DNA from: Diphasiastrum complanatum
Lineage: Eukaryota; Streptophyta; Lycopodiopsida; Lycopodiales; Lycopodiaceae
Assembly (NCBI GenBank): GCA_029204225.1
Contig: CM055103.1
Location: 40,568,489-40,632,488, forward strand
Direction of reading: 5' to 3'
DNA length: 64,000 nt
Shown in pieces: positions 1 to 9,950 of the stretch. The position numbers and the translations under genes are program-made. The notes beneath the pieces were generated by a model, which was not told the DNA's origin, did no database searches, and worked only from the letters and a program-made list of their open reading frames with translations. Each line of letters begins with the position of its first letter. Within the stretch, counting starts at the first letter, position 1.

Positions 1-1409
1 AAAGAGCTAGGGGAGAGAAGCCAGGGAGCTAGGATTATCACCCTCACCTAGAGCTACGATATGGGAAGATAGGATCAATACGATCAAGAATGTTGTTAAA
101 CCTCCTTGTAGTCCGTGCCTCTGGGGGCCTGGAAAACCCTCATCAGCTGGGAGGCACGGGGTGATTGAGATGGCCCTCGGGATTGGAAGCGGTATCCCTC
201 AATCATTCATGTAAGGGCAGTGTGGGCCCTTCCCCTGTAGGGCTTCCTGGCAAGACCAATCCCCTGTCGGGAATTTTTCCCTATCAGTCTACATAAGATC
301 TTAGCATACAAACCAAGACTAGGCTAACTTATACAAACATCTTTGGACATAGAGTTAAGATTAAAGCTTTATTTCTTTGATCCAATCCATATCAAAATGG
401 TAACAATTAGTGAACCTTGATTTAATCTTTACCTCTACTTCCCATATTTATGATTATCACACAGCTCAATACCCCCAATACTCCTCTAGTTCCAGATTAT
501 TCAAAATAATCACTAAGAGAGTTCCTCTATTTCAACTGGTTAGTTCTACATTTGCACACATACTTGATTTTTCCAAAAATCCATGCAATTGGCTGATTCA
601 TCGAAAGTTTTATTCCTATCTTTTCTTCTCCCCCTTTTAAAAAGAAATTCATAATTTCAATTGAAAAGTTCTTAGGAGACAATGTATAAGATATCAAAGA
701 TTCGAAAAAATCAGTAATGAGTAATCAATACTATTATAAACCGGACTTTTTCCTTAGAATCATAAAATATCTTATCCCAAGTGATAGAAATATTCTCTCT
801 CAATAATCAACTATCAAAATAGAGACCATTTAAATTCCGAGCCATATTTAAAGATCTTATATGGAAGTACAATTTCAGATAACTATAACAGTCCTTCAGA
901 ACAAAGTTCTATACTGGAAGGAATTATATGAATTTTAATCCAATTGTCATGTATTAAGAAAGTTCTAAATAGTAGAGGTCTAATATAATAGAGAAATAGA
1001 TTTAAGGACTTCCATATTTTTTTTATTAATGAGATACCATTTAGGAATCGAACTTTATCTCATAAATTCCCAAAATACCCTAATAAAAAAACCAATGGAC
1101 TCTGTTAGTATTACCATTACAACAATCACTAACCATTGGTCTACATATCATTTTTACCCAAGAAATCTCCTTTGGAATCACTGATGTCCCATGCCACCAA
1201 CTTTTCCTCCAAGAATCCTCTGCATCTAGATCTGTTTTGCCCAAAAGTCAAAAAGACTATTTGGCTGTCCTATCTCCAAATATAGGATCAAATTCACAAC
1301 CAATTCCAGGAGATAATCCTAACAACTGAAATCCCTCATGCTCCTTTAGTGTTACTAAAAGAATACCATTCCACATTGCACCCAACATGGACAAAACATA
1401 ATGTATCAT
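1..1409. other. Unassigned AT-rich DNA
   Basis: No gene, RNA gene or recognisable transposon domain was found here. The first 300 bases are relatively GC-rich and hold a stretch rich in TGGGGGCC and GGGCCC-like words. The remainder is AT-rich with short open frames only. It ends where the left LTR of element T1 begins. It may be old transposon DNA, but no second copy lies in this window to show that. Confidence 0.5.
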
Positions 1410-2524
1410 TGCTAGCAGATTCCAGGGAATCCCCAGATGCCGAGCCAAGCTGAAGACACAAATTATCTCTCACCCATGACTGAGGAGGTCTTAGGAGGAG
1501 GAGAGTAGAGGAAGTTGAGAGCCAAGCATGAGAGCCGAAGATTACTAGCTAAGGTGACAGTTATTTTCATGTGAGCCTACATGGTGAATCCTAGAGAAGG
1601 AACGACCATGTAGGAGCTAGTAATATTTCCTAGGCATTGTAAATAAGCATAGACCCCCTTAAATAATTTAGAGTGAGCCACCTTTTGGTGGTGACTTCTA
1701 GTGGAAGGGCAAATTCCACTTGTATTTTCCAAATTAGTGGAATTGCCACTTGGGCACCACATGGGCAGCCTTCTTGCTTATTTAAGGGCCCCCCTCTCTT
1801 GTGAGGGAGCTTTGAATGTATTGTCAATTTCTCTTGAGTGAATAAAAAAGATCTTCCACGAGTTCTTGATGATTGTAAAGCTCCTTGTTCATGGCAATGA
1901 TCTTGAGTGAAATTTCTATAAACATGTTTTTGATTTCCTTTTGTGTTTGTGAATTAATAAGATTTCTTGCTTTCTCTCTTGCTTGTGGAATGTAGATGTG
2001 GATTAACTTTCTTGTTTCTTGATTTTGTAGTTTCAGCATGCAAGCAAACTACAGAGGCTAAGATTGTGGATTTGATTTGCATACTCACTAACAATCCTGT
2101 CCTTGATTGTTCTTGGGTATTCCAAGCATCAAGAAATGGGTGTTTTTTGATTCTTGGGCTGCTAGAATGCTGTTAGGAAACTAATTTTCTTGTTTCTTGT
2201 TTCTTGCTGAGTAGCTTAATCTTGTCATTGCATTGTTCCCTAATTTTGGTGGATAGATTGTAGATTTGCTCTCTGATTCAGAATGTTGATCTATATTGAG
2301 CTAGGACTGGTTGCATGGCTTGTAAATGCATATAGCTGAGTAATGTATCTGTATCTCCTCACTGATAGACTGGGAATACACATTGTAATCTAAGAAACAC
2401 TTCTGCTTGGAAACCATTCTAACAAGAAGACCAAACCGTAAAGAACTGTAACCAATGGAAGTAACAAAAAGAAGAAAGAACAAAAAAGAACCGTGTTCAC
2501 AGATTTAGCTAGAATCTATGAACA
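1410..2524 (+). repeat. 5' LTR of T1 (LTR-A)
   Basis: This about 1.1-kb block is repeated at 45718-46460 (LTR-B) and 56533-57626 (LTR-C). The left edge is set by comparison with LTR-B, whose first bases TGTTGGCTGC match TGCTAGCAG here. The right edge is a diverged form of the terminal palindrome seen intact in LTR-C. A conserved TATA-like box CTTATTTAAGGG lies at 1777-1788 and an AATAAA signal at about 1841, giving a plausible U3-R-U5 layout. Confidence 0.75.
1777..1788 (+). promoter_or_regulatory. Conserved TATA-like box in LTR-A
   Basis: CTTATTTAAGGG is identical in all three LTRs of this family (also 46087-46098 and 56884-56895). It sits about 55-60 bases upstream of an AATAAA/AATAAAG signal, as expected for the start of the R region. 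Its function is inferred from position and conservation. Confidence 0.55.
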
Positions 2525-2545
2525 TTTGGTGCCTTTTTCACAGCC
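2525..2545 (+). other. Degenerate primer-binding site of T1
   Basis: Immediately after LTR-A the sequence reads TTTGGTGCC. The same core, TTGGTGCC followed by ATTGTCGGGAAG, occurs next to another LTR on the minus strand at 41144-41168. Plant gypsy elements usually have their tRNA primer site just inside the 5' LTR, and the position fits. Only the first nine bases look conserved in this copy. Confidence 0.5.
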
Positions 2546-2639
2546 ACACAAACACTAACCAAGCCACACCTTTTATATCTGTGCTGCAAAACCATCGCTC
2601 TGAGGTCTCCCACATGTTTTATTATAGAGCTCGTCACTT

Positions 2640-3400
2640 TCATCTCGACCGTCGTCCAGCTCTGTTCTCGACCGACGCCTCATGCTCCTTCCCTAGCTGA
2701 GCTCCACGACTCTCGTCTGGACCGAACAAAACCTTGTTTCATTCACCATTTGAAACTAGGCACTCACTCTCGACTGAACTACTACTCCAATATCCTGTCA
2801 AGTCCTGAGTTAAATCTCAACCGATGCTCATTGATCAGATCTCACCCAAGCCTCTCTTTTGAAATCTCAGTCAGAGCCTCTTCTGAAATCTCAACTGGAG
2901 CCTCTTCTAAAATCTCAACCGGAGCCTCTGCTGAAATCTCAACCGGAGCCTCTTCTGAAATCTCAACCGGAGCTTCTTCTGAAATCTCAACTGGAGCCTC
3001 TTCTGAAATCTCAACCGGAGCCTCTTCTGAACTCTCGATCGGAGTGGTCTATCAGATCTCGACCGAAGCTTTTTCTCATATCTCGACCGAATCTTCCTCT
3101 CAAATCTCAACCAGAGTTGTCTATCAGATCTCGACCAAAGCTTCCTCTCAGATCTCGACTGAAGCATCCTATCAGATCTCGACCAAAGCTTCCTCTCAAA
3201 TCAAGACCGAAGCACCCTGTTAGATCTCGACCAGAGTCGTCTCTCAGATCTCGACCGACGCTTCCTGTCATATCTCAACCGCAGCTGCCTCTGAGATCTC
3301 AACTGGAGCTATCTCTCAGATCTCAACCGGACCTTTCTATCAATTCTCAACCGAATATTTCTATCAACTCTCAACCGAGAGTTTTGACTTCCAACCTGAA
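2640..3400 (+). repeat. 24-bp minisatellite ATCTCAACCGGAGCC
   Basis: About 20 units of roughly 24 bases are present, each centred on ATCTC(A/G)ACCG(G/A)AGC, most regular at 2859-3340. Because 24 is a multiple of three, the array stays open in more than one frame, giving for example an eight-residue ISTGASSE repeat. A related array (24-25 bases) sits at 51690-52140, and a looser one at 52740-52945, in T5. Here the array lies between the 5' LTR and gag, so it is most likely leader sequence. The long open frames over it are probably a by-product of the period. Confidence 0.85.
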
Positions 3401-3656
3401 CCAGGTCAACTTCCAATCAAAGTCAACTTTCTTCTTTGACTGGGTCTCAGTGTTTGCCAAATACCACAGCTCTTTCCAAAACCCTAATACAAAAAGAAAC
3501 AAAACCAAAACAACTGTGCCATTTGGACACCATCACAGTAGTCTCTGATTAAAAAAACCAAAACCAAAACCACAAAACAAAAACACAAACACCAGTCAAC
3601 TTACCAAAGAGTCCAAGAGGCCTATTTACCGAATCCTAAGGTACTCTAGAGTTATT

Positions 3657-4250
3657 ATGGATCGTCCTTACGATTCCAATTCCACAGAGGACTATCTACT
3701 AGAGATGGTCTATCCATCTACCGAACAGGCTCGATTTAATCGATATTCCAAGATGAAATCCCAAGTCCAAGAGACATCCACCAACCCATTTGATCGATGG
3801 AAACCCATGCATTTTTATGCTACATACGATCAACCACATTTTCATGTTGTAGAATCTTCACATGCACGAGCTCACTTAAACGAAGCTTTTGCAAATAATG
3901 TTTCACGTACTGAAAAACGTACTCCAAAGCTAGATTTACCTAAGTACGACGGTAACACTGATCCTCAAAGATTTCTTCAAGTCTTTGAGAATGCATGTGA
4001 TGTCTATGACGAGACATCACCAGATGCCATGGTACAGCTCTTCTCGATGACCATGATCGATCGAGCACAAGAATGGTTTTTTAACCTTGATCGTGAAGAT
4101 AAACGACATTGGTCACTCTTGAAGGAGGCATTTATCAAACGCTTTAAGCCATTTTGCTTGATCGAAAGTAACATCAAAATGACAAAAGATGAGAAAGTAC
4201 GTAACTATATTAAACAATTTCAACGATTAAAAAGTCAGGTACAAGAACAA
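3657..4250 (+). pseudogene. T1 gag, truncated
   Basis: The open frame begins at an ATG and encodes about 200 residues of a Ty3/gypsy capsid-type gag. The diagnostic part is LDLPKYDGNTDPQRFLQ (about residues 97-113), followed by AQEWFF, then FIKRFKP and the NYIKQFQRL segment (about residues 180-190). This matches the retrotransposon gag domain and resembles the T3 gag at 30243. Gag forms the cytoplasmic particle that packages element RNA. The frame is cut at about 4250 where N1 sequence begins, so the zinc knuckle and everything up to the RT N-terminus are missing. The last dozen codons of the open frame are N1 sequence. Confidence 0.85.
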
Positions 4251-4487
4251 AACCAAAGGATGTGGCTCATGCAAGTAATAGACTGATGCCATGTGTCATA
4301 TGTCTAGAAAACTAGTTTTTGGCCTTTTTAGCCACTAGAACTTGAATTAAATCATATGTACAACCTATATGATTATGGTACATGACAAGTACACTATTTT
4401 CACACGTGGGAATAGGCTCCACACATGTGTGTTTATCTATATACAAGATTTTTGGCCTCTACCAAGCTTATTTTTGCATGTTTTACA
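4251..4487 (-). repeat. N1 3' LTR, truncated to 237 bp
   Basis: It matches the last 237 bases (plus-strand sense) of the 832-bp 5' LTR at 8204-8440. The outer edge of the match starts in AACCAAAGGA, present both here and at 8204-8213. That is consistent with a deletion between short identical words that removed about 600 bases of LTR and part of T1. On the minus strand it begins TGTAAAACATGC, directly after the polypurine tract. Confidence 0.8.
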
Positions 4488-4501
4488 TTCCTCCTCAAAA
4501 A
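4488..4501 (-). other. N1 polypurine tract
   Basis: On the minus strand this reads TTTTTGAGGAGGAA directly before the TG of the 3' LTR. It has the position and composition of the plus-strand DNA primer of LTR elements. A near-identical tract, TTTTTGAGGAG, precedes the N4 LTR at 58523-58533. Confidence 0.75.
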
Positions 4502-4692
4502 TCTAGCTTGGTAAATCTAGCTTGATGGAAGACATGATGATCTTGAACATGGGCTGAATTGGTCTTTGCTGGTTCAAAAGGTGTGATGATCAGCCAATGA
4601 GCTTGACGTTGATCTGAAATCACTAGTGCTTCTTTGATGTTGACATCTTTGATGAACTTGAGAGCTTTGCACCATCCTAGCACTTCCAAAAT

Positions 4693-6012
4693 TTATCCCT
4701 TCCAAATTTCATGTAGATGCTTGACCTTGAGGCTTGCTCCTTCACATGAGATATGCTCCTCTTTCCCTTGAAATGTGAGGCACATGGATTCAACCATATT
4801 TCTTGAGTTTATTTTTGGAATCACAATTTGAGAAGGTCTCTCCTTCTCAATCCTTGGCACACTTGAGCCTCGAGAAGGATTCTCCTCCTCAATCCTTGGC
4901 ACATTTGAACCTTGAGATGACTTCTTAAGATCCTCTTCATGGTGCTCCTTTTTTATGGAAATCTGAGACCTCCAAGTTTCATAATGATCACAACAAGTAT
5001 GACCATTCACTATGCACTTCCTATGATTATCAAGATTACTTATGCTAGAAACATAAGTCCAAAAATCACCACAACTTGGCATGATTTTTCCAATATTGAA
5101 ATCAAAAGGTATTTCCATCTCAATAAGGCTAACTACTTGCTTATGGATATAAGTGTCCACTTTGGATGCTTCACTTATTCTCATAAGAAGTTTACAACTT
5201 GCCTTTAAGATTGAAAACATACAATTTTCATCTTTATGAATGAACACATCATTTATGATCTTATTGAAACCAAAAGATCCTACATTATGAAGATATTTCC
5301 ATTTCCTTGACTTCATAACTAATGTAAGCTTACAAGGAAAACATATTTTGCTATCTTTTAAAGCATCACACTCAACTAGTATTGCCTTAATCCACCTTTG
5401 AGATACAAAAATCTCTTCAAAGCAAAATGGTTCCTCATAAGTTGACATGAGAGCATAAATGAAACTATTTTCATTTTATGATTGCTCCTTATTCTTGATT
5501 GATTTCTCTTGGATAATAACAATAAGTTTGAACTTGCCCAAAGTTCCAAGCAAAATACTTTCCAAGGACATAAAATAAATCCAAGTTACTTTCATGAAAG
5601 TGACATCTATCTTTGCATCTTGAATCAAACAATGCACTTCCAAATGAAAAATTTCAAAAGATTTGACATGTGTTGTGATGGACTCTTGAAGACAAATCTT
5701 GCAAGTCTTTGTGAGACTCCAAGCCTCATTCACCTTTCCACAAAGGAAACACCTTTCCTTGGACTTGTCCTTCATGTATTTGCATTTTGAACTTGAAGCT
5801 CCATCCTTCACCTCGGCCCCCTTGCTTTGGTTCTCCTTGGATGGATTGGTCTTCTTTTTGTAGCATCTTGAGAAAAAATATCCTCCCTTGCCACAAAGGT
5901 TGCACTTAGGATCCTTTCGGCAACCTATTGATGTCATGTGAATAAAAACTTGTGATATGATTCTACAAATGTAATTTGTGACTTTCAAGAGACTAGATTT
6001 GAACATCTTCAA
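4693..6012 (-). pseudogene. N1 copia-derived reading frame (two blocks)
   Basis: Two minus-strand open blocks (6012-5476 and 5448-4693) are one continuous frame in copy N2, where the stop near 5476 is absent. From the N-terminus there is a CCHC-like knuckle CNLCGKGGYFFSRC (expected His replaced by Tyr). A second cysteine cluster (CFLCGK ... CKICLQE) follows, then a segment with WIYFM and KFKLIV resembling copia integrase spacing. Then comes EEPFCFEEIFVSQRWIKAI ... ECDAL, resembling the start of copia RT (FEEA..., W..AM..E..AL). The tail (after about residue 190 of the second block) is charged and Ser/Pro-rich. No catalytic residues of protease, integrase or RT are present. It is best read as a collapsed gag-pol remnant kept mostly open. 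The integrase and RT matches are my inference from remembered family patterns. Confidence 0.55.
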
Positions 6013-7596
6013 TAATCTAGAATGATCTGCAAAAGATCTAGCTCACAAACCTAAGAATCAATCTTCACACTAATGACTAGTCATTTGGAAACTTTGCTTT
6101 GATCACTACAACAAAAGCACACAATCTTTGAATCAAATCACAAAAGAAATCAGATCCAATCTCCTATTGGACTCATCAGATACCAATGACTCTCTTTTGA
6201 AAGTTGAAATGGATACGAAAAAGATTTGACACCTAGATTTTCCTTTGCACTTGACTAGTTCTCTCAACACTTGAGATTCTTGAACAAAAGATGGGTTTTG
6301 TTTCAAGTACATGAAAATCAAACTTAATCACTTCTTTTGGACTCACTCTTGACTCAAATAATCTCACTCTTGAGATTTAGAATGAATTTGATTTGATTTG
6401 AAAACAAACTATACCACCAATTTTTCACAAAGCTAAAAAACTAGACAACTAGAGATTCACAAAGATCTCAACCATGCATGAATACTCAAATATGGACTCC
6501 TCATTCTAGACATCCAATGGGATCACAAATTGACCCTCACACTCTCACAAAGAAAGTTGAATAGAACTAATTTGAGTTTCATAAATACTATGTCAATTTT
6601 TGCTCAACAAATTGAATTCCATCACTCCTATTGGATTCCACCAATTACTCTACCTTTTAAGAATTGGAATGAAATTCAAAATCAAAAGTTGTGATTTTTC
6701 TCACTAAGATATTGTGCTTCAAAGAGCTAATACCACTTAGAAAGATTTGACAACCTAGGAGAAGACAAATTCTTCACCAATAACAACTCAAAATGAGCTT
6801 CTAGATCTTGCCCTCTACAAAGGAAGGAACTCTTAGAAAATTGGATCTCTCTCTACACATTTGTCATAGACACCTTAATGACTCTTTTCAAACCTTACAA
6901 TCACTCAAACAAATTGAGTAGGGTTGAACAATGTGACTTGGATCTCAATCTCTTTTCTAGAACTCTCAATTGAAGCCAATCTATGTCAAATTCTACAAAA
7001 GATTTGCATAGATGCTCTATATGCACCAGAAACTCTCAAAGGTTTCACTTGGAGGAGAGATTCAAGGATGTTTTCTAGCAAATTGATGCTTCTAAACTTG
7101 ACCCTATCACTCTTGAACAAATCTAGAGTGATGGTACAATGGATTTCAACCTCTCACCTTGCATATCACTCCTTAATCTATGATTTTTAGCAAAATCTCT
7201 CTCAACTTCAACATGCACTCAAAAAATCAGAGATGATAAATTAATGCACCTATTTCAAGCTTCAAATTTAATTTCTTGGCTGATCTAATCCAAGAACTAA
7301 TCAAGGGATTAGATTCTTTATAGAAAATGCTTGATTTTGCACCAAAAATCTCTCAAATTGGGTGTGTGAGTCAAATTGTACAAATTTTTGAATTTTCTCA
7401 GCCAAAATCAGAGCTGTACGGCCTCACACGTGTGAAAAGGGTTCCTACAGTCCACAACAAGTTCTGGTCCAAAAATTTTGAGAATATCTATCAAATCCAA
7501 CTCGCTACCCAAAATTTGACTAGTTTCCAAAAAACTACTAATTTTGGCTTTGATTTGGATTAACCATATCAATTTCAACAAAACCTCTTGTACTAG
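6013..7596 (-). other. N1 non-coding internal region
   Basis: This AT-rich leader lies between the primer site and the coding block of N1. It has no domain I can recognise and no long frame. N2 carries the same sequence but lacks about 560 bases corresponding to roughly 6552-7112. One CACACGTGTG palindrome lies at 7425-7434. Confidence 0.6.
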
Positions 7597-7608
7597 GCTC
7601 TGATACCA
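7597..7608 (-). other. N1 primer-binding site (copia type)
   Basis: On the minus strand this is TGGTATCAGAGC, the usual plant Ty1/copia site complementary to the 3' end of initiator tRNA-Met. It directly follows the LTR end. The identical site is at 21154-21165 in N2. Confidence 0.9.
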
Positions 7609-8440
7609 TGTGCAAAAAGTACAAAAAGGACCAAGAGTGGATCCTAATCTGATCCTCAAGAGGGATTGGTTGTCAGATTACTTGATCTATCAATCTACTT
7701 TAGATTAAGATCAATATAGATCAATTCTAGACACAAAATCCTAACAAGAACAATCATTAATTGAAGGTAAGTGTATTTTATAGTTGCACACGTGTGAAAC
7801 ACTGTCTGAGTACGGACTCCAATTTGAAAATCAAGTACACATCGATAGAACCTCAAAACAATCAAAACAAATGTAGACAAATGGAGAGAATCACTCAAAA
7901 TTGCTTCCAAAACCAAGATTGGTGTCTGACATTGATTATGGCCAAATGTGGCTCTATATATACAATAAGTGGGAGCTCGTGGTATTGATCATCCCTTTGA
8001 TCCCACATGTGTGAAGGTGCTTTGTCATATGATGATTCATCATGCAAAACTGACACTTGGACAAAACCTTCTATTTTGAGCACTTTTGGCCCATTTTCCT
8101 TCTATATGGAGATCTACTTGAAAATCTTTTAGAAGTCAAAATTCGTCTACTTCAGCTTATTTCACACGTGTGATCTGTCCTCTACACATGGGATGTGACA
8201 CCTAACCAAAGGATGTGGCTCATGCAAGCAATAGACTGATGCCATGTGTCATATGTCTAGAAAACTAGTTTTTGGCCTTTTTAGCCACTAGAACTTGAAT
8301 TAAATCATATGTACAACCTACATGATTATGGTACATGACAAGTATACTATTTTCACACGTGGGAACAGGCTCCACACATGTGTGTTTATCTATATACAAG
8401 ATTTTTGGCCTCTACCAAGCTTATTTTTGCATTTTTCACA
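7609..8440 (-). repeat. N1 5' LTR (832 bp)
   Basis: On the plus strand it starts TGTGCAAAAAGTAC and ends GCATTTTTCACA, so its ends are TG/CA with similar inverted termini. It is repeated at 21166-21989 and 35822-36655. A TATATATA box at 7955-7962 is conserved in the copies and faces the minus strand. The LTR holds several CACACGTGTG or CACATGTGTG palindromes (7787, 8004, 8163, 8373) that could bind G-box or E-box factors. Confidence 0.85.
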
Positions 8441-9430
8441 ATTAAACCTTAAAGATACTGATGAGGAGATGGATCGACTAGTTCATGTTGGTGCACACCT
8501 TTCGTCCAAACAACTTTCTGATCTGGAAACTTTACTTCGCAAATACATAGATGTATCTGCATGGAACTATACAGAAATGAAAGGAATTCTGCTTGAAGTA
8601 GTCGTTCATACGATTCCTTTAGAAGACAACGCTAAGTCTATTCGGGCTAAACCTTATAGAAGTAACCTTGTCTATCACGAGAGAATCGATGAAGATATTA
8701 AGAAATTGCTGGATGTTGGGTTCATTTATGAAGTCCAACATACTGATTGGGTATCACCCATTAGAAAAGTTTTGCTTAAAGTAGCGTCCTTTCAATTAAT
8801 AACCGGACCACTTTACAAACGGAACGTTGACGGTATTATTCGATGATGCGCTTATGAATCTGAGATACAACCTATCATATCCCAAGCTCATGAGGGCATT
8901 GGCAGTGGCCACTTCTCTGCTAAAGCCACAACTAAGATTATCCTTCGAACAGGATTGTGGTGGCCATCTTTTTTTAAAGACACATTTGATGTCATTAAAT
9001 GTGTGATGTTTGTCAACGAGCCAAGAAAAACACAAAAGTAGACTTCACACCTCTGACTCCCATTATAGAAGGTGAAGCCTTCCATAAATGGACAATTGAC
9101 TTTGTTGAACCAATCAGTCTAGCAGCAAAAAATACCCAAGCCCGTTACATCCTCATAGCCAGAGATTATGCCACTAAGTGGGTTGAGGCTCGGGCAACAA
9201 AGGACGCCAACGCAAAAACTGTTGCGTGTTTGTTTTTACAAAAACATTATTACACATTTTGGCTATCCTATAGAGCTAGTTAGTGATTGCGGCATGCATT
9301 TTTTAAATGCTATCTTTGATAATTTACTACGCCATTACCTTGTCGTTCACCGAAAGAGTACACCATACTATCTTAGGTGTAATGGCTAGGCCGAATCAGA
9401 AACCAGACAACGGCATCCATAAATTCCATC
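8441..9430 (+). pseudogene. T1 pol fragments (RT N-terminus joined to integrase)
   Basis: Just right of N1 the frame reads the linker and RT N-terminus, including VHVGAHLSS, LETLLRKY and QHTDWVSPI, matching T5 at 48505-48820. At about 8765 it jumps to the RNase H/integrase join (FQLITGPLYKR), so the RT catalytic core and RNase H are gone. Integrase continues with an HEGIGSGHFS zinc segment, a frameshift near 8998, CDVCQRAKK, then ARDYATKWVEA (first catalytic Asp kept). Another frameshift near 9230 follows, then VSDCGMHFLN (second Asp kept). The product would be inactive. Coordinates of the joins are from comparison with T5. Confidence 0.8.
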
Positions 9431-9765
9431 ATCCCGACGCCATTCGCACCTCAGTGAAGTGCGAATTGAGTTCCAGATCCCTATCCTTACAGGATATCAA
9501 AGCCCGTACCTGGTACATATGGCGTATGCCAAGAAGATTGTGCAGACAACCTACTTCAAATACATAGATCCATCAATGGACAAATGGAAGAATAAGGACG
9601 GGTACTGTGTGGAGGCCATCAATGCTCAGCAGCTGCAAGTGACATGTGCATATCTGACCAGATGCACACAACGACCACAGACAAAAGTGTTGAGGGTACC
9701 CATGTCCCTGTTCCACATGATGGCAAATTCATGACTGCATGCCCAGAACCTCTATGATTGGGCAC
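9431..9765 (+). pseudogene. T1 accessory gene (orfA) fragment
   Basis: The reading frame matches the orfA region of T5. At 9431-9465 it follows 52232-52268. It then jumps to the 53100-equivalent and continues through PILTGYQSPYLVHMAYAKK, a KWKNKDGY segment, AYLTRC and VLRVPMSLFHMMA. Similarity ends at about 9765, after a shared word TGGGCACAGTTTG. This copy keeps open a stretch that T5 breaks with a stop, so it supports the idea that orfA was once a gene. Confidence 0.65.
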
Positions 9766-9950
9766 AGTTTGTTACTAGCAAATTTCCTTATGGTTCAGCA
9801 CAAAAAGCTGTTCCAACTAGATTTACGACATTCTTGGTCTTTATTGATCCCAAAAACAAGAAATGCTCCTTACTTGACAGATTCACAAAATCTTCAACAA
9901 AAAGAGAATGGTACATTGACCCTAAAGAACTAACCGATTCAACACATTAA
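9766..9950 (+). other. Open frame without a start, origin unknown
   Basis: In the frame that follows the shared word TGGGCACAG there is an open stretch to a stop at about 9948 (FVTSKFPYGSAQKAVPTRF, then FIDPKNKKC and REWYIDPKE). Its composition looks protein-like rather than random. It diverges from T5 orfA at 9766, so it is either a different version of the accessory gene or another sequence joined on. I do not recognise it. Confidence 0.3.

Larger units (their letters stand above)
4251..8440 (-). mobile_element. N1: non-autonomous copia-type element nested in T1
   Basis: A minus-strand LTR element sits in T1. It has a 5' LTR on the right (7609-8440), a TGGTATCAGAGC primer site (7597-7608), about 3.1 kb of internal sequence, a polypurine tract (4488-4501) and a shortened 3' LTR on the left (4251-4487). 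The internal region has no complete RT or integrase, only one degenerate coding block. N2 (19262-21989) is a second copy and N3 (35822-36655) a lone LTR. Directly right of N1 the T1 pol resumes. Confidence 0.8.
1410..9765 (+). mobile_element. T1: Ty3/gypsy relic carrying a nested N1 element
   Basis: In order the element shows a 5' LTR, a primer-binding site, a 24-bp minisatellite, gag, an inserted minus-strand element N1 (4251-8440), then pieces of RT, integrase and an accessory gene. Its pol and accessory parts line up with the better preserved T5 (46461-57626) after four deletions. These are gag to RT at the N1 site, RT to the RNase H/integrase join near 8765, integrase to the 52230-equivalent near 9430, and from there to the 53100-equivalent near 9465. 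No 3' LTR was found. The element is dead. Non-chromodomain (Athila/Tat-type) membership is inferred from the primer site, the repeats and the extra gene after pol. Confidence 0.75.

Noticed and set aside
2750-3548. Long open frames with ISTGASSE or KSQPEPLL repeats over the T1 minisatellite
   Set aside because: A 24-bp unit keeps any stop-free frame open. Frames exist on both strands over the same DNA and there is no domain, so they are treated as artefacts of the repeat period.
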